DNA from: Chloroflexota bacterium
GTDB lineage: Bacteria; Chloroflexota; Anaerolineae; Anaerolineales; Villigracilaceae
Length of the DNA: 64,000 bases
Direction: 5' to 3'
Assembly: GCA_016234485.1 (NCBI GenBank)
Contig: JACRBL010000046.1
Location: forward strand, 1 to 64,000
The notes beneath the pieces are model-generated. The model was not told where the DNA came from and ran no database searches. It saw nothing but the letters and a program-made list of their open reading frames with translations. Of the stretch, positions 24,673 through 33,254 are shown piece after piece (within the stretch, counting starts at the first letter, position 1; each line of letters opens with the position of its first letter). The position numbers and the translations under genes were made by a program.

Positions 24673-27665
24673 ACCTCACCCTCCACATCAACGGCATTGA
24701 CCACCAAATCGAGACTCCCGTCCACACCACGCTCCTTTCCGCCCTGCGCGGACTGGGTTTCCACGGCGTGAAATTTGGCGACGAACACGGACTGACCGGC
24801 GTGGACACTGTCCTGCTGGATGGCCGTCCCGTTAACGCGGGGTCGTTGCTGGCCGCACAGGCCGAAGGTCACAAGGTCGCGACCATCGAAGCGCTCGGCG
24901 AGCATCCCGAACAAGGATGGAAAAAAACCGACGGACTCCATCCATTGCAAAAAGCGTTTGTAGAGAACGGCGCAATCCAGTGCGGATACTGCACGCCCGC
25001 GCAAATTCTGGCGGCGAAGGCGCTGCTGGAAAAGAATCCGAATCCGAGCGAGGCCGATGTCCGCGAGGCCATCTCTGGCGTGTTGTGTCGTTGCACGGGG
25101 TATCTTAAACCTGTGCAGGCGGTGTTGAGGGCCGCGGCGGAGATGCGCGGAGAAGAACAGGTCAATTGGGAATCGGTACATTGGGACTTGGGAAATCGGG
25201 GCGATCAGCCGACCAATTTACCCACCGACCAATTTACCAATGTTATGACCCGTCCAAAAGTGGTGGTCACGCCCGATAAGCAAACTTGGCAGACAGTGGG
25301 CAAGCCAGAAATTAAAGTGGACGCGGTGAAACTCGTGCAGGGCAAACCTGCTTTTGCCGCTGACTTGGAAAAGCGCGGACTGCTCCACGCCAAAGTTTTA
25401 CACTCGCCGCACGCGCACGCTCGCATCAAGCGGATAGACGCCCGCCGCGCGCGTGACCTGGAGGGGGTCGCGGCGGTACTGACGTGGTTGGACATCCCGC
25501 GCGTCGTCTACTCCACGGCGGGGCAGTCCGACCCGATCCCTGGGCCGCTGGATACGTTTTCGCTGGACCACAAAGTCCGCTTCGTGGGCGACCGCGTGGC
25601 GTTCGTCGCGGCGGAGACTCCTGAGATCGCGGAGAAGGCTTTATCGCTGATCGAAGTCGAATACGAAATCCTGCCCGCCATTTTGGATTTGCGCGAGGCG
25701 CTTAATAATCCGACCATTATCCACGACGAAACAGAATATGTGAACTTCGCGGATTCGCACCCCGCTAAAAATCTGGCCGCGGAGATCCGCATCGACATCG
25801 GCAACGTGGACAAAGGATTCGCGGAAGCAGATGAAATTTTTGAGGCCGAGTATATTGTGCCGAAGGTTCAACAGGCGCATATTGAGCCGCACGTGGCGGT
25901 GACGTATTGGGACGAGGACGACCGTCTCGTGATTCGCACGTCCACGCAGGTTCCGTTCCACGTGCGGAGAATGCTCGCGCCCGTGCTGGGACTACCCATC
26001 AAACGCATCCGCGTCATCAAGCCGCGCATCGGCGGCGGATTCGGTGGCAAACAGGAAGTGTTGATGGAAGACGTGGCCGCGCATCTCACCATCGCGACCA
26101 AGCGGCCTGTCATCTACGAATACACGCGCGAGGAAGAATTTATCGCGGCGCGTTCGCGTCATCCCATGCGCGTCAAAATGAAGACGGGCGTGAAGAAAGA
26201 CGGCACGATCACCGCCAATGAGATGTACGCACTTTCAGACACGGGCGCGTACGGCTGTCACGCGTTGACCGTGACGGGCAACACTGGGCACAAGTCCATG
26301 GCGTTGTACGTCGGCGATGGCGAATATCGGAAGAGTCCCAACATCCGTTTTTACGCGGACGTGGTCTACACCAACACGCCGCCCGCGGGCGCGTTCCGTG
26401 GCTACGGCGTGCCGCAGGGATATTGGCCGCTGGATCGTCACCTGGAAAAGATCGCCCGCGCGATGGGTTTCGACCCGATTGACTTCCGTTTGAAGAATGC
26501 CATCCACGCAGGCGAATATCATCCGTTCTCGACGGCGTGGAACGAAGGCCGCGAGCCGCGTCCCGAAATTATTCACACGGTTGGATTGGAACAATGTGTC
26601 GCGCAGGGCAAAGCCGCCATAGATTGGGATTCCAAATTCGGAAATGAAGCCTGGCATTCCACGCAATCGAAAATCCGAAGAGGCATCGGCATCGCGCTCG
26701 TCATGCAGGGAACGGCGATTCCGTATCTCGACATGGGCGGCGCGTCCATTAAGATGAACGATGACGGCTCGTTCAATCTGCTCGTCGGCGCGACGGATTT
26801 GGGGACGGGCTCCGACACCGTCCTTGCCCAGATGGCCGCGGAAGTGTTGGGCGTCCCCGTGGATGACATCCTGTGCTACTCATCCGACACCGATTTCACG
26901 CCGTTCGATGTTGGCGCGTACGCGTCCTCGACAACGTACATCTCAGGAACGGCCGCGACGAAGGCCGCGCAGATTTGCGCCGAGCGAATCAAGATTCGGG
27001 CGGCTAAAATGCTAAGTCGAAAGCCTGCCCTGAGCAACGTCGAAGGGTCGAAAGTCCAAGGTCAGGAAGGAGACCTTCGACCTGATGACATTCGACTTGC
27101 CAACCGAAAAGCATTTGCTCCCGATGGAAGTTTTGTGACTCTAGCCGAAATCGCGCTGGATACATTGCACAAGAGCGAGCAGGAACAGATCATGGGCGTC
27201 GCGAGTTACGTTTCGCCATCGTCGCCTCCTCCCTTTGCGGCACAGTTCGCCGAAGTGACGGTGGATACCGAGACGGGCGCGGTGACGGTGGACAAACTCG
27301 TCATGGCCGTCGACTCCGGCATCATCGTGAATCCGGCCACAGCGTCCGGACAGATCGAGGGCGGGATGACGCAAGCGCTCGGCTACGCGGTTTGCGAGGA
27401 GATGCGCTACGACGAGAAAGGTCAAGCCATTGAGCGCGATTTCGATCGCTATCACATCTTCCGCGCAGACGAGATGCCCGAATTGGAAACCATCTTTGTG
27501 GAAACGTTCGAGCCGACGCACCCGTTCGGGGTCAAGGCTGTGGCGGAAATCCCAATGGACGGGGTCGCGCCCGCGGTCGGCAACGCGATTCTCGATGCGG
27601 TTGGGGTCAATGTGGACGAGAATCCAGTCACGCCTGAGAGGGTGTGGCGCGCAATGCGAGCATAA
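24669..27665 (+). CDS. Fused 2Fe-2S / molybdopterin subunit of a xanthine dehydrogenase-family hydroxylase, ferredoxin cluster cysteines lost
   Basis: The protein is 998 residues. Residues 1-160 are the Fe-S subunit and about 195-998 the Mo-binding subunit of the xanthine dehydrogenase / aldehyde oxidase / CO dehydrogenase family, which oxidises a C-H bond with water. The second [2Fe-2S] site is intact (C105, C108, C140, C142). The N-terminal ferredoxin-type site has D38, T43, D46 and G58 exactly where the four cysteines belong. Mo-domain motifs are kept: 'IGGGFGGKQEV', 'GAFRGYGVPQG', 'GATDLGTGSDTVLAQ', and a Glu in 'AVAEIPMDG' at the usual catalytic position. Residues about 165-190 and 780-815 derive from repeats. 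The start at 24669 overlaps the upstream stop. The substrate is unknown. Confidence 0.9.
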   Translation: MNLTLHINGIDHQIETPVHTTLLSALRGLGFHGVKFGDEHGLTGVDTVLLDGRPVNAGSLLAAQAEGHKVATIEALGEHPEQGWKKTDGLHPLQKAFVENGAIQCGYCTPAQILAAKALLEKNPNPSEADVREAISGVLCRCTGYLKPVQAVLRAAAEMRGEEQVNWESVHWDLGNRGDQPTNLPTDQFTNVMTRPKVVVTPDKQTWQTVGKPEIKVDAVKLVQGKPAFAADLEKRGLLHAKVLHSPHAHARIKRIDARRARDLEGVAAVLTWLDIPRVVYSTAGQSDPIPGPLDTFSLDHKVRFVGDRVAFVAAETPEIAEKALSLIEVEYEILPAILDLREALNNPTIIHDETEYVNFADSHPAKNLAAEIRIDIGNVDKGFAEADEIFEAEYIVPKVQQAHIEPHVAVTYWDEDDRLVIRTSTQVPFHVRRMLAPVLGLPIKRIRVIKPRIGGGFGGKQEVLMEDVAAHLTIATKRPVIYEYTREEEFIAARSRHPMRVKMKTGVKKDGTITANEMYALSDTGAYGCHALTVTGNTGHKSMALYVGDGEYRKSPNIRFYADVVYTNTPPAGAFRGYGVPQGYWPLDRHLEKIARAMGFDPIDFRLKNAIHAGEYHPFSTAWNEGREPRPEIIHTVGLEQCVAQGKAAIDWDSKFGNEAWHSTQSKIRRGIGIALVMQGTAIPYLDMGGASIKMNDDGSFNLLVGATDLGTGSDTVLAQMAAEVLGVPVDDILCYSSDTDFTPFDVGAYASSTTYISGTAATKAAQICAERIKIRAAKMLSRKPALSNVEGSKVQGQEGDLRPDDIRLANRKAFAPDGSFVTLAEIALDTLHKSEQEQIMGVASYVSPSSPPPFAAQFAEVTVDTETGAVTVDKLVMAVDSGIIVNPATASGQIEGGMTQALGYAVCEEMRYDEKGQAIERDFDRYHIFRADEMPELETIFVETFEPTHPFGVKAVAEIPMDGVAPAVGNAILDAVGVNVDENPVTPERVWRAMRA
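25162..25240. repeat. Heptamer-type and 16-bp tandem repeat captured in the Fe-S / Mo domain linker
   Basis: TTGGGA/TCGGTA-like heptads are followed by two 16-bp units sharing GACCAATTTACC (25211-25222 and 25227-25238). They encode about residues 165-190, the linker joining the Fe-S and Mo parts, where extra length is tolerable. Confidence 0.7.
27006..27110. repeat. Dispersed repeat captured in frame in the Mo-binding domain
   Basis: AAGTCGAAAG, GTCGAAGGGTCGAAAGTC, ACCTTCGACC and CATTCGACTT form overlapping inverted repeats. The encoded peptide includes 'KPALSNVEGSKVQG', about residues 780-815. Related GTCGAAAGTC sequence occurs between genes at 43362-43421, and TGAGCGAAGTCGAAG at 33358-33373. 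Confidence 0.75.
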
Positions 27666-27684
27666 ACCCAAATCAGCATGGATC

Positions 27685-27720
27685 AAAAAATTGACGCGGA
27701 AAACTCCGCGTCAATTTTTT
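27685..27720. terminator. Bidirectional-type intrinsic terminator of the molybdenum hydroxylase operon
   Basis: A 16-bp stem including A6 and T6 (27685-27700 with 27705-27720) and a 4-base loop. Confidence 0.95.
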
Positions 27721-27798
27721 GGTAGTGGGTCGCGCTACATGATGAGCAAAATGAAAAAACGCTTGCCATCATTTATCCAAACCCACTACCAATTTTTT
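27719..27798 (+). other. Long nested stem-loop after the molybdenum hydroxylase terminator
   Basis: TTGGTAGTGGGT (27719-27730) pairs perfectly with ACCCACTACCAA (27781-27792), followed by T6. Inside the 50-base loop, ATGATG-A-GCAA can pair with TTGC-CATCAT. The structure starts where the preceding terminator ends. It could be a second terminator, a small structured RNA or a repeat element; the sequence alone does not decide. Confidence 0.6.
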
Positions 27799-27917
27799 CT
27801 CAGACGCGTAGAGAAAGTCAAAATCTGAAATTTTGCGCGCACAAAAATAATTTTCGGGTATCATCCAGCAAGAACATTTTCCCCTTTTATTTCTGACCGA
27901 ATACTTGGAGATTGACA

Positions 27918-29594
27918 GTGCCACTATCGAGCGCAGAGATAGCATATCTAATTCCATACCTGCTCTCCCTCGGCCTGTCGTGGGGAATTTTGATTTACGC
28001 CTGGCGCTTCAAAAAAACAAAAGGAGCAAAGGCATACAGTCTCTACCTTTTGGGACAATCGATGATGAATCTAGGATTCATCATCGAACTCACCAGCGCA
28101 GGCTTGCAGGCAAAAATCTTTTGGGACTCTTTCCAATGGCTGGCAAGCGTTTTGGCGATCATTGGCTTTCCAATCTTTGCGGTTCAATATTCAGAAAGAA
28201 AACTAAGGCGGCCGCGCGCGACGCTGGCTTTCTTTCTACTCATCCCCGCGCTGTTTAGCATGCTTCTCATCACTGACGGTTGGCATCGCCTGATCTATGC
28301 CGAGCCGTCGCTAAATTCCGCCGCTCCATTTCCCGAATTGATCTACCCTTTCACGCCTGTCGTTTACGCGTTTTCAATCTTTGTATACGCGTCAACAATT
28401 TGGGGTATCGTCCAGCTTGTCCGCCGCGCCATCCACGCCCAAAGATTTTACAGCGCACAAGTCTGGATCATCGTCGTCGGCTTTTTAATTCCCATGGTCG
28501 GAACCATGCTCACCATCCTGGGAGTCCAATTCGCGCCGCAAAGGGACGCGACCCCGTTCACGTTTGCGATTGGAAACCTGATCGTGGCCTGGGGACTTTT
28601 CCGCTTCCGCATCTTCGCTCTGACCCCCGTCGGGCGCGACAGCGTTTTTGAAGCGATGGTGGACCCCGTGGTCATCCTCGACGCGAAGCACGCCATAGTT
28701 GACATCAACCCAGCCATGCTGGATCTGCTCGGCCTGCGCTTCGATGAGACCGTCGGACAATCTGCAAAAAAGGTCTTCGCCGATTTTCCCATTCCCATCA
28801 AACTCTACACCGATGTGACCTACGCCCGCGCCGAGGCATCCTTCCCGATTCGCGACAAAACGGTCTTTTATGAACTCAGCGTCTGGCCGCTGATTGATAT
28901 GGACAGGAACGTGACGGGACGCGTCTACGTCTCGCACGATATCACCGCCTTGAAGGAACTGGAAAACGACCTGCGCGGCCTCAATCAACTGCTCGAACAA
29001 CGCGTCGTCGCGCGGACTCGCGAGCTGGCCGAGGCCTACGACACGACCCTCGAAGGGTGGGCGCTGGCGCTCGAACTGCGCGACAAGGAAACCGAGGGGC
29101 ATTCGCGTCGGGTGACAGAGACCACCATAAAGGTCGCGCGCGCGCTCGACATCCCCGAAGAGCAGATCGTCCACATCCGCCGCGGCGCCATCCTGCACGA
29201 TATCGGCAAGATGGCCATCCCCGACGACATCTTGCACAAGAATGGGTCGTTATCCGAATCGGACAGGAAGATCGTCATTGATCACCCACTCACCGCGCAC
29301 CGACTTCTATCGCGCATCCCGTTCCTACAAAAGGCGCTCGATATCCCCTACTGTCATCACGAAAAATGGGACGGCACAGGCTACCCGCGCGGCCTGAAGG
29401 GCAGGGAAATTCCGCTGGCGGCGCGCATCTTTGCGGTGGTGGACGTGTGGGACGCGGTGCAATCGGAACGACCGTATAAAAAAGCCTGGTCTCGTGAAGA
29501 GGCGCTCGCCTATCTCGAATCGCAGGTGGGTTTGCACTTCGACCCGCAAATTGTGGATCTCTTCCTGCGCCTGGCGCGGGACGGCAGGATATAA
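27918..29594 (+). CDS. 7TM-PAS-HD-GYP protein (cyclic-di-GMP phosphodiesterase)
   Basis: The protein is 558 residues. An N-terminal 7TM sensor module spans about 5-235, a PAS domain about 245-355 ('MVDPVVILDAKHAIVDINPA'), a coiled coil about 350-375 and an HD-GYP domain about 378-555. The catalytic H427-D428 pair, H480-H481-E482 and G488-Y489-P490 are all present, so cyclic-di-GMP hydrolysis is expected. I chose the GTG at 27918 because TTGGAG is 8 bases upstream; a TTG at 27912 is also in frame but too close to that site. It heads a close-packed run of genes ending in xdhC. Confidence 0.92.
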   Translation: MPLSSAEIAYLIPYLLSLGLSWGILIYAWRFKKTKGAKAYSLYLLGQSMMNLGFIIELTSAGLQAKIFWDSFQWLASVLAIIGFPIFAVQYSERKLRRPRATLAFFLLIPALFSMLLITDGWHRLIYAEPSLNSAAPFPELIYPFTPVVYAFSIFVYASTIWGIVQLVRRAIHAQRFYSAQVWIIVVGFLIPMVGTMLTILGVQFAPQRDATPFTFAIGNLIVAWGLFRFRIFALTPVGRDSVFEAMVDPVVILDAKHAIVDINPAMLDLLGLRFDETVGQSAKKVFADFPIPIKLYTDVTYARAEASFPIRDKTVFYELSVWPLIDMDRNVTGRVYVSHDITALKELENDLRGLNQLLEQRVVARTRELAEAYDTTLEGWALALELRDKETEGHSRRVTETTIKVARALDIPEEQIVHIRRGAILHDIGKMAIPDDILHKNGSLSESDRKIVIDHPLTAHRLLSRIPFLQKALDIPYCHHEKWDGTGYPRGLKGREIPLAARIFAVVDVWDAVQSERPYKKAWSREEALAYLESQVGLHFDPQIVDLFLRLARDGRI

Positions 29595-29601
29595 TTGCCC
29601 C

Positions 29602-30945
29602 ATGACAGATTCCATCCACGTAATTGGACACGTTAATCCCGACACCGATTCGATTGCCGCCGCCATGGGCTACGCCTGGCTGTTACGAGCGCGCGACGGA
29701 GCCAATACCATCGCGGCCCGCGCAGGCGCGCTCAACCCGCAAACTGCCTGGGTCTTGAAAACTTTAGGGTTGGACGCGCCCGTTCTCCTCACCGACGCGT
29801 CGCCGCGCTTTGAGTCGGTGATGCGCCGCCTCGACACGCTCGCGCCCGATGCCCAACTTGGCGCGGCGTGGACGCTCGCCAGCAAAACAGGCGGCCTCGC
29901 GCCCGTCGTCAACGAAGACGGCAAACCGTACGGCCTCATCAACGGTCTCAGTCTATTCAGATATTTTTCCGATGTGCTAGGCCCGCGCCCAGGCGATACC
30001 ACCGTGCGCGAAATGATGTCCGCGCCTTGCAAAGACGCCGCCGACACGACCGTCCCGAAATACGCGGCCAATGCCCACATCCGCGACGCACTGAACAGAA
30101 TCCTGCGCGGCGAACACGACGACTACTGGGTCGTGGACGAGAACGGGCGTTACCTCGGCATCGCCCACCAGCGCGACGCGCTCAACCCGCCGCGTCTCAA
30201 AATCATCCTCGTGGATCACAACGAGCCTCGCCAGGCCATCGCCGCGCTCGAAGAAGCCGAACTGCTCGAAATTCTCGATCATCATCGCCTCGGCAATCCA
30301 CACACCCACACGCCCATCCGCTTCACTGTGGACATCGTCGGTTCGACTTCCACGCTCGTGACAGAACAGACCGCCGAGGCGGGACTCTCCATGCCCCCCG
30401 CCCTCGCAGGCACGCTTCTCGCGGGGCTGTTGGCCGATACGCTCATCTTCACCTCCCCCACCTGCACGCCGCGCGACAAAGCCGCGGGCGAACGCTTGGC
30501 GCGCTGGGCCTTCGTGGGCGGAAGTCCGCTTCAAGGCGAGACGTTGCAATCCTACGGACAAAAGATCCTCTCCGCAGGCGCCGGACTCTCGAACCGCAAA
30601 CCCGAAGAAGTGGTCAGCACAGACATCAAGCCCTTCGAGGCCGGCGGATTCAAATTCGCCGTCGCCCAGGCCGAAGTGACCGACCTCGTGCAAATCGGGG
30701 AACACCTCGCCCCCCTCACGTCCGCGCTTGACGCGCTTAGAGACAAGCGCGGCCTCGATTTCGCCGTCCTCCTCATCACCGACGTGGTGCGCGGGACGAG
30801 TCGCCTGCTCCTCACCTCGTCCGCCCCGCCCGTCCTAAACGACCTGCCCTACCCGCCCCTCCCCGACGGCACGCGCGACGCGCAAGGCGTGGTCTCGCGC
30901 AAGAAACAATTGTTGCCGGTGGTGCTGGGATTGTTGGAGAGATAA
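29602..30945 (+). CDS. ppaC: Family II (Mn-dependent) inorganic pyrophosphatase with CBS insertion
   Basis: This 447-residue cytosolic enzyme hydrolyses pyrophosphate. Metal-binding motifs are H10-x3-D14-x-D16 ('GHVNPDTDS'), D205-H206-N207-E208 and D226-H227-H228. The C-terminal substrate motif is SRKKQ at 432-436. Between the first and second motif about 130 residues form a pair of CBS domains ('PVVNEDGKPYGLINGLS' and 'YWVVDENGRYLGIAHQRD'), known in this family to bind adenine nucleotides and tune activity. No DRTGG domain lies between them, so this is the compact CBS-PPase form. It starts 7 bases after the HD-GYP gene; no clear ribosome binding site is visible. Confidence 0.94.
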   Translation: MTDSIHVIGHVNPDTDSIAAAMGYAWLLRARDGANTIAARAGALNPQTAWVLKTLGLDAPVLLTDASPRFESVMRRLDTLAPDAQLGAAWTLASKTGGLAPVVNEDGKPYGLINGLSLFRYFSDVLGPRPGDTTVREMMSAPCKDAADTTVPKYAANAHIRDALNRILRGEHDDYWVVDENGRYLGIAHQRDALNPPRLKIILVDHNEPRQAIAALEEAELLEILDHHRLGNPHTHTPIRFTVDIVGSTSTLVTEQTAEAGLSMPPALAGTLLAGLLADTLIFTSPTCTPRDKAAGERLARWAFVGGSPLQGETLQSYGQKILSAGAGLSNRKPEEVVSTDIKPFEAGGFKFAVAQAEVTDLVQIGEHLAPLTSALDALRDKRGLDFAVLLITDVVRGTSRLLLTSSAPPVLNDLPYPPLPDGTRDAQGVVSRKKQLLPVVLGLLER

Positions 30946-30960
30946 CAAATACGAGCATTT

Positions 30961-31368
30961 ATGGACACACAGATCGCCGCCTTTTTCACATCCTACGACG
31001 CGACCTGGAGCCGCCACGACGCCGCTGCGTTCACCAATCATTTTCTGGAAAACGCCTCCGCCCAATTCCACGCGCTGGATGGAAAGAAGACCGAACTAAA
31101 CAGCCGCGCCGAAATGCCGGCATTCTACACGCCCAGTTTTAAAAGCCTCCAATCCAGGCCGACTGTCGGCCATATCACAGAAATCAACCGAATGCAGAAT
31201 CTATTGTCCAATCTAATGCTTGCAGATGGAGACGCGCTCATCACCGAACAAAATGCTGAAGGCGCAACCGTGACGATACGGAAATGGGCGGTGTCATTCG
31301 TTTTGCAACAGCTCGAATCTGGGTGGAAAATTTTATCCTTGCGGGCTAGCGATAGACCGTTGACATAA
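30961..31368 (+). CDS. NTF2-like (SnoaL/DUF4440-type) protein
   Basis: This 135-residue soluble protein has the pattern of the cone-shaped NTF2-like fold. An N-terminal helix pair ('FFTSYDATWSRHDAAAFTNH') is followed by alternating strands ('NASAQFHALDGK', 'ALITEQNAEGATVTIRKWAV') and the closing strand 'SGWKILSLRAS'. Such proteins include isomerases, hydrolases and pure binding proteins, and no catalytic residue can be named here. It starts 15 bases after the pyrophosphatase and ends 3 bases before the PD40 protein, so all three are probably on one transcript. Confidence 0.75.
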   Translation: MDTQIAAFFTSYDATWSRHDAAAFTNHFLENASAQFHALDGKKTELNSRAEMPAFYTPSFKSLQSRPTVGHITEINRMQNLLSNLMLADGDALITEQNAEGATVTIRKWAVSFVLQQLESGWKILSLRASDRPLT

Positions 31369-31371
31369 CTC

Positions 31372-32436
31372 ATGTCCCTCCCCAACCTCGACGGCAAATA
31401 CACCTCAGGCAAGCGCCGCAAAAAACTGTTCAGCGATTCGCCGCGGCGCAAAGTTGCCATTCCCGCCAGCATCGTCATCATCGGCATTCTGCTTCTGCTG
31501 TTTTGGCTGGTTCCCGTTTACACCATCGAGCCCGTCCTTCCCATCCAACCCGAAGACCTGCCCACCACCACGCCCGTCCCCACCCTCACGCCAACGCCCA
31601 CAGCCACATCCGTTTTCGCCAGTTTCGGCGGACGCATCGTCTTCACCTGCACGCGCGGCGAGATCAACCAAATCTGCGCCGTCAACGCAGACGGGACTAA
31701 CTACAAACAGATCACCGAGAGCGAGCGCAACAACTACTACCCCACCTTCACGCCCGATATGAAAGGCGTCGTCTTCGCGACCAACGAGGGCGACTACTTC
31801 GACCTCTTCCTGCTCAACTTCGACGACTCCAAACTCACCCGTCTCACCACCTACATCGGTAACGCCTTCTCGCCCAAATTCTCGCCCGACGGTTCCCAAA
31901 TCCTCTTCCTCAATTTGACAAAAGACACACACGCCTCTCTCTGGAGCATGGGCGGGCGCGGCGAAAACCCGCGCCTCCTCTACCTCGGGCCGCGCAAGAT
32001 CGTCGGCGCCGATTGGTCGCCCGACGGGAAGACGATTGCTTTCGCGATGGCCGCGGAGCAGGTCAACGCCTACGAGATTTTCCTCCTCAACGCCTCCGAC
32101 CCGACCGCGCCGCCGCGCCGCGTCACCCAGGCCATTGAGGGCGTGACGGGCAGCCTCGACTGGGCGCTGGACGGCAAGTCCCTGCTCCTGTGCATGGGAC
32201 CCGCCGGCGACAAGGACGTCTTCCGCCTCGACCTCGCCACGGGCAACGCCATCCAACTGACCTTTGGCGGCAACAACGCCTCCGCCTCCTACTCCCCCGA
32301 TGGACAATACATCGTCTACAACTCACTCCGCAATGACGGCCAGGCCGACCTCTTCATCGTCCGTGCGGACGGACACTCCACACGCCTGCTCCTCGACAAT
32401 CCCGAACCCGATTGGCAACCTGTGTGGGGGCCGTGA
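31372..32436 (+). CDS. Membrane-anchored PD40/TolB-type beta-propeller protein
   Basis: The protein is 354 residues. A basic N-terminus and one membrane segment (about 28-50) precede a Thr/Pro stalk (about 60-80) and a propeller of six or so WD40-like PD40 blades. The blades show the standard signature: 'SPKFSPDGSQILFLN', 'GADWSPDGKTIAFAM' and 'SASYSPDGQYIVYNS'. It should sit outside the membrane and bind protein or polysaccharide partners. The N-terminus is inside by the positive-inside rule. It follows the NTF2-like gene by 3 bases and precedes xdhC by 20 bases. Confidence 0.87.
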   Translation: MSLPNLDGKYTSGKRRKKLFSDSPRRKVAIPASIVIIGILLLLFWLVPVYTIEPVLPIQPEDLPTTTPVPTLTPTPTATSVFASFGGRIVFTCTRGEINQICAVNADGTNYKQITESERNNYYPTFTPDMKGVVFATNEGDYFDLFLLNFDDSKLTRLTTYIGNAFSPKFSPDGSQILFLNLTKDTHASLWSMGGRGENPRLLYLGPRKIVGADWSPDGKTIAFAMAAEQVNAYEIFLLNASDPTAPPRRVTQAIEGVTGSLDWALDGKSLLLCMGPAGDKDVFRLDLATGNAIQLTFGGNNASASYSPDGQYIVYNSLRNDGQADLFIVRADGHSTRLLLDNPEPDWQPVWGP

Positions 32437-32456
32437 AATCGGATAGAATCAAACCA

Positions 32457-33248
32457 ATGAAATCCATCTACCTCGCCCTCTCCGAACTCGAATCAAACAA
32501 TGGCTCCGCCGCTTTATGCACGGTCGTCAAAAGCGAAGGCTCCACGCCGCGGCATGTGGGCAGTAAAATGCTGGTCTATCCCGATGGAAAATTCATCGGC
32601 ACAGTCGGTGGCGGGGAATTGGAGAATCGCGTCATCAAGGCCGCGAAAGAATCGCTGACAGATGAACAGCCGCGCCATCTGCACTACAACATGAACGATC
32701 CCTCGCGCGGCGACCCAGGCGTGTGCGGCGGACAAGTGGAGGTATTTGTGGAACCGATCCTTCCTGCCCCAATGGTGATCGTCATCGGCGCGGGACACGT
32801 GGGCAAGGCCGTGGCGCATCTCGCCAAGTGGATGGGATTTCGCGTGGCCGTCAGCGATGACCGCGCCGAATTTTGCAGCGCGGAGACCGTCCCCGATGCG
32901 GACGCATATTACCCCGTCGCAATGGACAAGTTGATGGAACACGTTAAAGTGACGCGGCAGACTTATTTGGTCCTCACCACGCGCGGGTCGAATGTGGACG
33001 CGGCAGGGCTAGGTCCGCTCCTCGAAACAGAGGCCGCCTACATCGGAGTCATCGGGTCGAAGCGGCGGTGGCTGGAGACGGTCAAAGCGCTGAAAAAGCA
33101 GGGAGTGTCCGAAGCGAAGATCGCGAAAGTCCATTCCCCCATCGGGTTGGAGTTGCAAGCCGAAACGCCCGAAGAGATTGCCGTCAGCATCATGGCGGAG
33201 GTGTTGATGGTGAGGAACAAGGGGACGGGAAAAGTGATGAGCAAGTGA
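32457..33248 (+). CDS. xdhC: XdhC/CoxI-family molybdenum hydroxylase maturation protein
   Basis: This 263-residue protein belongs to the family that binds the molybdenum cofactor, aids its sulfuration and inserts it into xanthine dehydrogenase-type enzymes. The N-terminal domain has 'GSTPRHVGSKMLV', 'GTVGGGELENRVI' and the Cys-Gly-Gly motif at C90. The C-terminal Rossmann domain begins 'VIVIGAGHVGKAVAHLA' (about 107-123). The start at 32457 is chosen because the longer frame overlaps the previous gene. It probably serves the hydroxylase encoded at 22730-27665, about 5 kb upstream; no other client is visible in the window. Confidence 0.92.
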   Translation: MKSIYLALSELESNNGSAALCTVVKSEGSTPRHVGSKMLVYPDGKFIGTVGGGELENRVIKAAKESLTDEQPRHLHYNMNDPSRGDPGVCGGQVEVFVEPILPAPMVIVIGAGHVGKAVAHLAKWMGFRVAVSDDRAEFCSAETVPDADAYYPVAMDKLMEHVKVTRQTYLVLTTRGSNVDAAGLGPLLETEAAYIGVIGSKRRWLETVKALKKQGVSEAKIAKVHSPIGLELQAETPEEIAVSIMAEVLMVRNKGTGKVMSK

Positions 33249-33254
33249 GCAGTG

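Noticed and set aside
24669-27665. Frameshift or misassembly as the cause of the odd peptides in the hydroxylase
   Set aside because: Reading frame is continuous on both sides of each repeat-derived segment, and conserved motifs resume in register, so these are in-frame insertions.
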